Assembly (NCBI GenBank): GCA_934230115.1
Contig: CAKQEI010000051.1
Span: 1-17,947 of the forward strand
DNA from: an uncultured Prevotella sp.
GTDB lineage: Bacteria; Bacteroidota; Bacteroidia; Bacteroidales; Bacteroidaceae
Reading direction: 5' to 3'
Length of the DNA: 17,947 bases
A model generated the notes under the pieces. The model saw nothing but the letters and a program-made list of their open reading frames with translations. It had not been told where the DNA came from and ran no database searches. Each line of letters begins with the position of its first letter. The first letter of the stretch is position 1. Shown here piece by piece: positions 7,649-13,288 of the stretch. Position numbers and translations under genes: made by a program.

Positions 7649-7681
7649 TAGATAATTGCCGATTGGCAATTATCTATTTTT
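7649..7681 (+). terminator. Intra-operon hairpin with T-tract (terminator or attenuator)
   Basis: A perfect 12-bp stem (TAGATAATTGCC at 7649-7660, GGCAATTATCTA at 7665-7676) with a GATT loop is followed by five T residues. It lies 12 nt after the phosphatidyltransferase stop and 13 nt before the next start, so it should lower expression of the third gene. It also argues against a TTG start at 7656 for that gene. Confidence 0.75.
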
Positions 7682-7694
7682 CAATAAACTTATT

Positions 7695-8525
7695 ATGTTC
7701 AGCATCTACATCATCATCTTCTGGCTCGTGCTGCTCGCTGTGCGCCCCACACGCAAGATTGCACTCGCCCTGCTGCCGTGGCTTCTCTTTGCGGTATGCT
7801 ACGACTCGATGCGCCTCTACCCCAACTACAAGGTGAACCCCATCGACGTGCAACCGCTCTATGAGGCAGAACGCTCGCTCTTCGGCATTGCCACGGCTGA
7901 GGGAACCAAGATAATTCCTGGAGAATGGTTCAGCTTGCACAACTGCAGCGTGGCCGACTTCATGGCTGGCATCTTCTATTTGTGCTGGGTGCCGGTACCA
8001 TTGGCTTTCGCCATATATCTTTATCTTAAGGGCAAACGCGAAATGTATCTGCGCTTCTCCTTCGCATTTCTTTTTGTCAACCTCGTGGGCTTCGCAGGCT
8101 ACTACATCCATCCTGCCGCCCCACCATGGTATGCTCTCAACTACGGATTCACTCCAGTGCTCAACACTCCAGGCAATGTGGCAGGCCTTGGACGCTTTGA
8201 TGCCCTTACGGGACTAAACATATTCCATTCCATCTATGGCAAGAACGCCAATGTGTTTGCTGCCGTACCGTCGCTCCACGCTGCCTACATGCTTGTGGCT
8301 ACAATCTACGCCGTGTGGAGCCGCGAGTCGAAAACGACAATCGCCATATTCGCCTTCATCTGCTTGGGAATATGGTGGACTGCTGTCTACACCACCCACC
8401 ACTACATCATTGATGTTATGCTCGGCATACTTACAACTATTGTGGGAACAGCCGTGCTTGAGGGATGCATTCTACGAACTTCAGCGGTGAAGAGACTTAT
8501 GCGGAAATATATCGCTACCATTTAA
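7695..8525 (+). CDS. PAP2-superfamily membrane enzyme resembling inositol-phosphorylceramide synthase (AUR1-like)
   Basis: Starting at ATG 7695 the product is 276 aa. An upstream TTG (7656) would place the start inside the hairpin stem, so I reject it. There are about six hydrophobic segments. The catalytic pair sits in VPSLHAAYML (H195) and TTHHYIIDVMLG (H236, D240), the C2/C3-like motifs of the PAP2/AUR1 group; GYYIHPAAPPWY (136-146) is also typical. AUR1-like enzymes move a phospho-alcohol headgroup from a phospholipid to ceramide; plain PAP2 enzymes remove phosphate from lipid phosphates. Bacteroidales make sphingolipids, so an inositol- or other phosphoryl-ceramide product is plausible, especially after a CDP-alcohol phosphatidyltransferase gene. 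The headgroup is unknown. A terminator (8548-8592) closes the operon. Confidence 0.82.
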   Translation: MFSIYIIIFWLVLLAVRPTRKIALALLPWLLFAVCYDSMRLYPNYKVNPIDVQPLYEAERSLFGIATAEGTKIIPGEWFSLHNCSVADFMAGIFYLCWVPVPLAFAIYLYLKGKREMYLRFSFAFLFVNLVGFAGYYIHPAAPPWYALNYGFTPVLNTPGNVAGLGRFDALTGLNIFHSIYGKNANVFAAVPSLHAAYMLVATIYAVWSRESKTTIAIFAFICLGIWWTAVYTTHHYIIDVMLGILTTIVGTAVLEGCILRTSAVKRLMRKYIATI

Positions 8526-8547
8526 ATACACATACAACATGATAATC

Positions 8548-8592
8548 AAAGGGTTTGCCAAGACCGCTGTCTTGACAAACCCTTTAAAAATT
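8548..8592 (+). terminator. Terminator of the membrane-lipid operon
   Basis: The stem AAAGGGTTTGCCAAGA (8548-8563) pairs with TCTTGACAAACCCTTT (8570-8585) with one C-A mismatch and a short loop, followed by AAAAATTTT. It starts 22 nt after the PAP2 stop. A second small stem (AACTGCC/GGCAGTT, 8625-8643) follows and may serve the convergent gene. Confidence 0.8.
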
Positions 8593-8658
8593 TTATGAAG
8601 CTTCTGAGCAGCCATAGAACCACAAACTGCCATTAAGGCAGTTAGCCTTCGGTTTTAA

Positions 8659-9045
8659 TCATGATTTATCAAGCTTCGACATTTCTTGAGCCTCCCAGTC
8701 TTCCCACTGTTTCATTGCTTCCTTCCAGTCGGTCTGCTCTCCTGCCTCAACAGCCTCTTGCTGACGTTCGGCCTCATCACGCAATCTGTCACGCTCGCGC
8801 TTTGCCTTCATCGAGGCTATAGTCTGGTCGTCGAGTATCTGTATGGCACCACGATGTATGGCATCGTAAAGCTCCTGCTCGCCAAAGGCACGTCCCGGCT
8901 CGTTAAAGTCGGAAATGTTGAACTCAAAGTCAACACGCAACTTATGGCGTATCTCTTTTTGTTTGGCACGGTTGGCAGAGTTTTTCAGTCTCAGTAGTTT
9001 GGCGATGGAGTTTATCTCGCCGTTGGAATATTTGTTTCTACCCAT
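8659..9045 (-). CDS. Conserved-looking hypothetical protein, 128 aa, charged and helical
   Basis: I cannot assign a known domain. It begins MGRNKYSNGEINSIAKLLRLK and has a basic N-terminal third (residues 1-40) with an RxxKQKEIRHKLR stretch. A middle part follows with mixed strand and helix (FNISDFNEPGRAFG). A long acidic, glutamate-rich probable coiled coil occupies residues 80-128 (MKAKRERDRLRDEAERQQE). There is no signal peptide or membrane segment, so it should be cytoplasmic; the basic head could bind nucleic acid. From memory, similar proteins occur widely in Bacteroidales, but I cannot verify this here. A good promoter (TAATTTTG, minus, 9078-9085) lies 33 nt upstream and it is convergent with the lipid operon. 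Confidence 0.78.
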   Translation of the reverse strand: MGRNKYSNGEINSIAKLLRLKNSANRAKQKEIRHKLRVDFEFNISDFNEPGRAFGEQELYDAIHRGAIQILDDQTIASMKAKRERDRLRDEAERQQEAVEAGEQTDWKEAMKQWEDWEAQEMSKLDKS

Positions 9046-9077
9046 TGCTGTTATGTGTTTAAATCCTTAATAGCCTA

Positions 9078-9085
9078 CAAAATTA
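9078..9085 (-). promoter_or_regulatory. Promoter of the 128-aa hypothetical gene
   Basis: The minus strand reads TAATTTTG with TTG 19 nt upstream. The start would be near 9071, leaving a leader of about 26 nt. One copy of TTAGCTTAA overlaps this box. Confidence 0.68.
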
Positions 9086-9148
9086 GCTTAATTTGTTAAA
9101 ATATCAACTTTTTAGCTTAAAATATTTGCTTTGTTCGAAAGAAAACTA

Positions 9149-9156
9149 TATATTTG
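9149..9156 (+). promoter_or_regulatory. Promoter of the small-RNA candidate
   Basis: TATATTTG matches TAnnTTTG, and TTTG at 9125-9128 lies 20 nt upstream, the same spacing as other promoters in this window. A start near 9163 is predicted. Confidence 0.7.
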
Positions 9157-9162
9157 CGGTAT

Positions 9163-9240
9163 CATTTTAAAGATTTCGATATTTTTTTAACGAAATCGAC
9201 TTTATGAGGTTGGTAGCATCCTGCACCAACCTCTTTTTTT
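9163..9240 (+). ncRNA. Candidate small RNA of about 78 nt
   Basis: Between the promoter at 9149-9156 and a strong intrinsic terminator there is no open frame. The transcript would fold into two stems: GATTTCG/CGAAATC (9172-9178 with 9191-9197, T-rich loop), then GAGGTTGGT/ACCAACCTC (9206-9214 with 9225-9233), followed by seven T. The A/U-rich single-stranded loop could pair with targets, but no target can be named. Alternatively this is an attenuated leader for the sigma-factor gene; that gene has its own promoter further downstream, which favours an independent RNA. I do not recognise it as a known RNA family. Confidence 0.55.
9206..9240 (+). terminator. Intrinsic terminator (9-bp stem plus seven T)
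   Basis: GAGGTTGGT (9206-9214) pairs perfectly with ACCAACCTC (9225-9233) around a 10-nt loop, followed by TTTTTTT. No protein gene lies upstream on the plus strand within 680 bp. Confidence 0.85.
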
Positions 9241-9343
9241 GTTCCTAATTCCACCTGCCTGTTCACCCACTTGACACAATCTTAGGATTCTAACATAGAA
9301 TAAAAAAAAGCGCATATTTTTTGGCAGTTTCGTTAAATTATTT

Positions 9344-9351
9344 TACCTTTG
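9344..9351 (+). promoter_or_regulatory. Promoter of the ECF sigma-factor gene
   Basis: TACCTTTG with TTTG at 9320-9323, spacing 20 nt. Start near 9358, leaving a leader of about 92 nt. The match to the housekeeping consensus suggests that basal transcription does not need the sigma factor itself. Confidence 0.75.
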
Positions 9352-9449
9352 CCATGTTATATTAACAAGACACATTATATTATTAATACAAAAAACAACG
9401 TTTGCCTATCGAAGCAGATTTACTTCATTAAAAAAAACAACGTAAAAAG

Positions 9450-10046
9450 ATGAAAAAATTGGAAGATATGACCGACGAAGAGTTGGCCTTATCATATGCC
9501 GATGGCAACAACCGTGCTTTCGACTTATTGCTACTTCGCAATCAGTCGAAACTGTTCTCATACATATTGTTCGTGGTGCACGACCGCGATACTGCCGAGG
9601 ATCTGTTCCAGGAAACGTTTGTGAAGGTGATCACACGCCTTCAGGAAGGACGATATACTGCGAGCGGAAAGTTCGGGGCATGGATTATGCGCATTGCCCA
9701 CAATGTGATAATGGATTGGTATCGCGACCTCAACGCACAAAATATCGTTGACACAGCAAATGGCAACAACCTTTCGAACATTGCAGGCAACGACCTGCAC
9801 GTGAGCAGCATCGAGAGCCAATATGTCAACCAGCAGGTGCTGAAAGATGTGCGCCGTCTGCTCGACACATTGCCTCCAACGCAACGCGAAGTGGTGTATA
9901 TGCGCTTCTACCAGCAGTTATCCTTCAAGGAGATTGCCGATACTACCAATGTGAGCATAAACACTGCGCTTGGACGTATGCGCTATGCGCTGCTCAACAT
10001 GAGACGCATGGCGAAATCATATGACATGGTGCTACAGTTGAATTGA
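9450..10046 (+). CDS. ECF-type RNA polymerase sigma factor
   Basis: This 198-aa protein has sigma region 2 at about 24-95 (RNQSKLFSYILFVVHDRDTA, then EDLFQETFVKVITRL and GAWIMRIAHNVIMDWYR). A linker follows, then region 4 at about 135-187 (LPPTQREVVYMRFYQQLSF, then KEIADTTNVSINTALGRMRYAL), whose helix-turn-helix should contact the -35 element. Size and layout fit the extracytoplasmic-function group. No anti-sigma gene is adjacent: the next gene is convergent and the upstream neighbour is divergent. Control must come from elsewhere or from its own expression. Its stop codon is embedded in a perfect hairpin (10028-10057). The sigma-factor call is firm; the regulon is unknown. Confidence 0.93.
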   Translation: MKKLEDMTDEELALSYADGNNRAFDLLLLRNQSKLFSYILFVVHDRDTAEDLFQETFVKVITRLQEGRYTASGKFGAWIMRIAHNVIMDWYRDLNAQNIVDTANGNNLSNIAGNDLHVSSIESQYVNQQVLKDVRRLLDTLPPTQREVVYMRFYQQLSFKEIADTTNVSINTALGRMRYALLNMRRMAKSYDMVLQLN

Positions 10047-10057
10047 ACTGTAGCACC
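10028..10057. repeat. Perfect 12-bp hairpin across the stop codon between convergent genes
   Basis: GGTGCTACAGTT (10028-10039) and AACTGTAGCACC (10046-10057) with a 6-nt loop. The sigma-factor stop codon (10044-10046) lies at the loop/right-arm edge. No T-tract follows on either strand, so termination would be atypical. Confidence 0.75.
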
Positions 10058-10075
10058 AAGCCTTATGTCCCTACC

Positions 10076-10708
10076 TTACTCAACCCTCACCTTGTCATAA
10101 CCCATAGAGCGCAACATTTGTTCAAACTGAACACGTGCGTTGTCGCGTGCCGACTTATAATTCTTCTTGGTAAGGCAACGTCGGCGCATTCGCTGCACCG
10201 CACGGTTGTACATGGCCTTACGGTCGTGATGAGTCCACTTGCCCGTCTCTATAAACGAGCGAGTACGTGTCTCGTCGATGAAGTTGTTGTCGAGCAAACG
10301 CACTGGTGGCAGTATTGCACACAACGTATCGTTCTGCATGGCAAGCCAACCCTCATGAGCTTCCTTGAGGTTTATGCCCAGACGCAAAGTGCCATAATAA
10401 ATGCGCACAAGCTCGTCGTCAGAGAAGAAGCCGTGGCGGATGGTGTCAATAAGTTCCTCATCGTTGATTTCGAGAAACGACCACTCGCCTATCTGCTCTA
10501 TCGAGCGTATCTGCGACGGCGTTATGTCTATCTTCTCGTCCTTAACCACCTCGGTCATGGTGGAGGTAGACGACACCTTATTTATATAATGACGCGCCAC
10601 AAGCACCACTACAACCACAAGCACCACAATGAGCAATACTTTTATCAAGAGCGCACGCAGCGGCATCAGTAGCAAGCTGCGACGCGGAGGTTTATTGTTC
10701 TGTCTCAT
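10076..10708 (-). CDS. DUF4230-like membrane-anchored protein
   Basis: This 210-aa protein has a basic N-terminus and one strong membrane segment at about 15-38 (LMPLRALLIKVLLIVVLVVVVVLVARH broken at its ends), then a long soluble part. With no lipobox or clear cleavage site it is probably a signal anchor with the soluble part in the periplasm. The soluble domain (TEVVKDEKIDITPSQIRSIE ... DDELVRIYYGTLRLGINLKE ... AMYNRAVQRMRRRC ... NARVQFEQMLRSMGYDKV) has the DUF4230 pattern, a family of unknown role. It starts 5 nt after the stop of the upstream DUF4230-like lipoprotein, so the two are surely co-transcribed and probably work together in the envelope. Confidence 0.75.
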   Translation of the reverse strand: MRQNNKPPRRSLLLMPLRALLIKVLLIVVLVVVVVLVARHYINKVSSTSTMTEVVKDEKIDITPSQIRSIEQIGEWSFLEINDEELIDTIRHGFFSDDELVRIYYGTLRLGINLKEAHEGWLAMQNDTLCAILPPVRLLDNNFIDETRTRSFIETGKWTHHDRKAMYNRAVQRMRRRCLTKKNYKSARDNARVQFEQMLRSMGYDKVRVE

Positions 10709-10713
10709 AATTC

Positions 10714-11403
10714 CTATTTCTTTTTCTCAACCGTTGATTTGTCGATAAGCTTAGTTATGTCGCCACGCTTAAGGTCGTGACGGAACGAGATAGTGATGTT
10801 CTCAGCCTTATAGCCCAACTGCTGCAACATAGGCACAAGCACGTTGGCAGCTCCTATGCGAGCCGACTCTAAGATGTCGGTCCTCGCAATGTCGGCTATG
10901 ATAGCCTCCCTACCCTGCTTCTCATACGACGACAACTCAGCGTCGCTGAAGTTGCTACGCGTCAAAGCCACATATTCCTTTATGTCGTCATGATTTATGC
11001 GCGTGGCAGAAAGCACTATATGTGGGTCTGGCAGAATTATCTCTATGCGGGCCGTATCGCGACGCACGTTATTCTCCGTGAAATCGGCGAAGTCGACATA
11101 CGCCTTAACCGTAGCGTCCACCGGTATGGCTATCTTGCGGCTGCCCAATGGCAATGGTACATTATAGTCGTGGCCAAGAAGCTTACCCTTCATGGCGAGC
11201 TGGTCGTCGTGGGTTATCACCTTGTGGATATGATACTCCGTGGTGTAGAGCTTTGAGCATCGCTGGGCCTGCATTACAAGTGTGGGTATGGTGTCTATCT
11301 TGGGTTGCTCGACTTCCGCCTTGGGCTGCTGCCTTTCACCACACGAAACAAAGGCAAACACAAGCAGCACTAACGCAACCATATTCAACAATCGATTTGT
11401 CAT
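10714..11403 (-). CDS. DUF4230-like lipoprotein
   Basis: This 229-aa protein has a lipoprotein signal peptide ending FVSCGE (C21 as the lipidated residue). The mature part contains LYTTEYHIHKVITHDD, then a beta-rich stretch (KIAIPVDATVKAYVDFADF), then a helical end with EIILPDPHIVLSATRINH and AANVLVPMLQQLGYKAENITISF. This is a typical DUF4230 layout. The C-terminal half resembles that of the next gene (residues near GREAIIADIART and LGYK), so the pair may have arisen by duplication. A perfect promoter box (TAACTTTG, minus, 11424-11431) lies 21 nt upstream of the start. The function is unknown; an envelope location is likely. Confidence 0.75.
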   Translation of the reverse strand: MTNRLLNMVALVLLVFAFVSCGERQQPKAEVEQPKIDTIPTLVMQAQRCSKLYTTEYHIHKVITHDDQLAMKGKLLGHDYNVPLPLGSRKIAIPVDATVKAYVDFADFTENNVRRDTARIEIILPDPHIVLSATRINHDDIKEYVALTRSNFSDAELSSYEKQGREAIIADIARTDILESARIGAANVLVPMLQQLGYKAENITISFRHDLKRGDITKLIDKSTVEKKK

Positions 11404-11423
11404 AATTAAGAAGTTTTGTTATG

Positions 11424-11431
11424 CAAAGTTA
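11424..11431 (-). promoter_or_regulatory. Promoter of the DUF4230 operon
   Basis: The minus strand reads TAACTTTG with TTG 19 nt upstream. The start would be near 11417, leaving a leader of only about 14 nt. Confidence 0.72.
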
Positions 11432-11539
11432 CATATTTTACATTGCACCACAACACTTTCCTCCAAAAATATAAATGATCGGCAACGAGTCTGCATCAAA
11501 AAAACAGAGATTTCATTTTGTATTGTCTACTATTTGCAT

Positions 11540-11547
11540 TAACTTTG
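11540..11547 (+). promoter_or_regulatory. Promoter of the lipoprotein-menC operon, abutting the start codon
   Basis: TAACTTTG with TTTG at 11517-11520, spacing 19 nt. The predicted start falls at about 11551-11555, on or just before the ATG at 11554, so the mRNA may be leaderless. Confidence 0.7.
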
Positions 11548-11553
11548 TCCCCT

Positions 11554-12129
11554 ATGAAAACCAACAGAATCTCTACACGAATAATTGTCGCCTCGGCGTT
11601 ATGCGCTACTGTAGCTGCCTTTGTGGCTTGCACAAGCAAACCCAAGAGCAACGACATAATAGCCAAGAAGCCTGTGAAGACCGCTCCCAAGCCTACACAG
11701 AACATGGGCGACTACAACCAGAACCGCTCGGTAGAGTGGCTCGGAGGTACATACAGCATTAGCATAGAGCGAAAGGCGGACTCTTCGCTCCCACTCGCCG
11801 TGGACGAGAGTGGCAACAAATACTACGACAACCGCGTGACGCTGACCATATCGCGCAGCGACGGATCGGAGTTCTTCAAACGCACTTTTGCAAAAGCCAA
11901 CTTCGAGGAATATGTGGGCGACGAGTATAAGAACGGAGGTATGCTCGGCATTGTGTTTGACCATGTCGACGGCGACAACATCTACTTTGCCGCATCAGTA
12001 GGTTCGCCCGACAAGATGAGCGACAACTACGTGCCACTTGTATTGAAAATCTCACGCGTGGGTGGAGTGACCATCTCTACCGACACCAAGCTCGACACCA
12101 CGAGCAACGACGATGACGACGAGGTATAA
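11554..12129 (+). CDS. Small lipoprotein upstream of menC (DUF4738-like)
   Basis: The start at ATG 11554 (MKTNRISTRIIVASALCATV) gives 191 aa with a classic lipoprotein signal ending AAFVACTS (C28 in FVAC). The frame is open further upstream to a TTG at 11518, but that would run through the promoter. The mature part has a short linker, then a beta-rich domain (WLGGTYSISIERKADSSLP ... NKYYDNRVTLTISRSDGSEF ... IYFAASVGSP ... VPLVLKISRVGG) and an acidic tail DDDDEV. The strand pattern recalls DUF4738, but I am only moderately sure. It lies 14 nt ahead of menC and shares its promoter; nothing in its sequence ties it to quinone synthesis. Confidence 0.75.
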   Translation: MKTNRISTRIIVASALCATVAAFVACTSKPKSNDIIAKKPVKTAPKPTQNMGDYNQNRSVEWLGGTYSISIERKADSSLPLAVDESGNKYYDNRVTLTISRSDGSEFFKRTFAKANFEEYVGDEYKNGGMLGIVFDHVDGDNIYFAASVGSPDKMSDNYVPLVLKISRVGGVTISTDTKLDTTSNDDDDEV

Positions 12130-12143
12130 GTAAAGAAAGAAAT

Positions 12144-13178
12144 ATGAAATACACATTTTCCATCATCCCCCGCACTCTTCATTTCAAGCAGCCGGCTGGC
12201 ACGTCGCGAGGTGTATACACCACACGACAGTCGTGGTTTGTAGAAGCTACAAGCGACGATAAGCCCGGAGTGAAAGGTGTGGGCGAATGTGCTCCATTGC
12301 CCGACCTCAGCTGTGACGCCCGCCCAGAATACGCCACTACTCTCGCACAGCTATGCCGGATGATTGAGCTTACGGGCAACGTGAACTACGACATGCTTCG
12401 TCCCTACCCCTCCATTCTTTTCGGTATAGAGACGGCCTTGCTCGACCTTGAGCACGGAGGCAAAGGCTGTCTGTTCGACACGCCCTTCACACGCGGCGAG
12501 GAAGGCATCTGCATCAACGGACTCGTATGGATGGGCAACTTCGATGAGATGCTCGCCCGACTTGAGGAAAAGATGAAGGCTGGCTTCCATTGCGTGAAAC
12601 TTAAGATTGGAGCCATAGACTTTAGTCGTGAGCTCGAACTTGTGAGACACATACGCTGCGCATTCAGCAAAGACCAGATTGAACTGCGTGTGGATGCCAA
12701 CGGTGGCTTTACATTCGAGGACGCTCCTAAACGCTTGGAGCAACTCGCCAAATATGACATCCACTCCATCGAGCAGCCCATTCGCCAGCACCAATGGGCA
12801 CGCATGGCTGAGTTATGCGCCTCATCACCCATACCCATCGCGCTTGACGAGGAACTGATTGGCGTGAACATGACGCAGATGAAGCAGGACTTGCTCGACC
12901 GCATACGTCCTCAATACATCATACTCAAGCCTTCCTTGCACGGCGGAATGCGCGGCACACGCGAATGGATCGACCTTGCCAACGCCCGAGGCATAGGCTC
13001 ATGGATAACAAGCGCACTGGAGAGCAACGTGGGACTGAATGCTGTGGCTCAGCTGGCTGCCGATATCTACGGTCCGGACATAAGAATGCCGCAAGGCTTG
13101 GGCACGGGACAACTCTTCACCGACAACATACCGATGAACCTTGAGATAAAGGGCGACAAGATTTGGAAAACAAAATAA
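12144..13178 (+). CDS. menC: o-Succinylbenzoate synthase (MenC), enolase superfamily
   Basis: This 344-aa enzyme should dehydrate SHCHC to o-succinylbenzoate in menaquinone synthesis, in the cytoplasm with Mg2+. The N-terminal capping domain (1-120) includes GVGECAPLP and PSILFGIETALLDLE. The barrel carries the KxK pair (K152, K154), metal ligands D184 (DANGG), E210 (EQP) and D235 (DEE), and the opposite lysine K262 (ILKPS). The sequence resembles the Bacteroides OSBS group; the related dipeptide epimerases share the fold, so that alternative is less likely but not excluded. Other men genes are not next to it: upstream is a lipoprotein gene 14 nt away and downstream a terminator (13207-13256). 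The separation from menE/menB/menD differs from the clustered men genes I would expect. Confidence 0.87.
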   Translation: MKYTFSIIPRTLHFKQPAGTSRGVYTTRQSWFVEATSDDKPGVKGVGECAPLPDLSCDARPEYATTLAQLCRMIELTGNVNYDMLRPYPSILFGIETALLDLEHGGKGCLFDTPFTRGEEGICINGLVWMGNFDEMLARLEEKMKAGFHCVKLKIGAIDFSRELELVRHIRCAFSKDQIELRVDANGGFTFEDAPKRLEQLAKYDIHSIEQPIRQHQWARMAELCASSPIPIALDEELIGVNMTQMKQDLLDRIRPQYIILKPSLHGGMRGTREWIDLANARGIGSWITSALESNVGLNAVAQLAADIYGPDIRMPQGLGTGQLFTDNIPMNLEIKGDKIWKTK

Positions 13179-13206
13179 AGACTGCGCAATAAAGCAATAA
13201 AAAAAT

Positions 13207-13256
13207 CTGGCTAATGCAGGAGAAAACAAAGTCTCCTACATTAGCCAGTTTCTTTT
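13207..13256. terminator. Terminator after menC, also usable by the convergent outer-membrane gene
   Basis: The arms CTGGCTAATGCAGGAGA (13207-13223) and TCTCCTACATTAGCCAG (13232-13248) pair with a single C-A mismatch and an 8-nt loop. TTTCTTTT follows on the plus strand and an A-rich stretch precedes it, so it can work in both directions. Confidence 0.85.
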
Positions 13257-13288
13257 ATAAGCCCCCAAAATACTTATCACTTTTCTCT

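Larger units (their letters stand above)
9046..9449. other. 404-bp gene-free region with three promoters and a small-RNA candidate
   Basis: No protein-coding frame stands out. It holds the leftward promoter of the 128-aa gene (9078-9085), a 9-bp direct repeat TTAGCTTAA (9083-9091 and 9112-9120), a rightward promoter and terminator framing a possible small RNA (9149-9240), and the rightward promoter of the sigma-factor gene (9344-9351). A 12-bp direct repeat AAAAAACAACGT (9390-9401 and 9432-9443) lies in the sigma-factor leader. Confidence 0.7.

Noticed and set aside
7656..7694. Upstream TTG start extending the PAP2-like protein by 13 residues
   Set aside because: The start would lie inside the left arm of a terminator-like hairpin; ATG 7695 begins directly with a membrane segment.
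11518..11553. Upstream TTG start for the lipoprotein gene
   Set aside because: It would be translated through the promoter -7 box and would bury the lipoprotein signal peptide.
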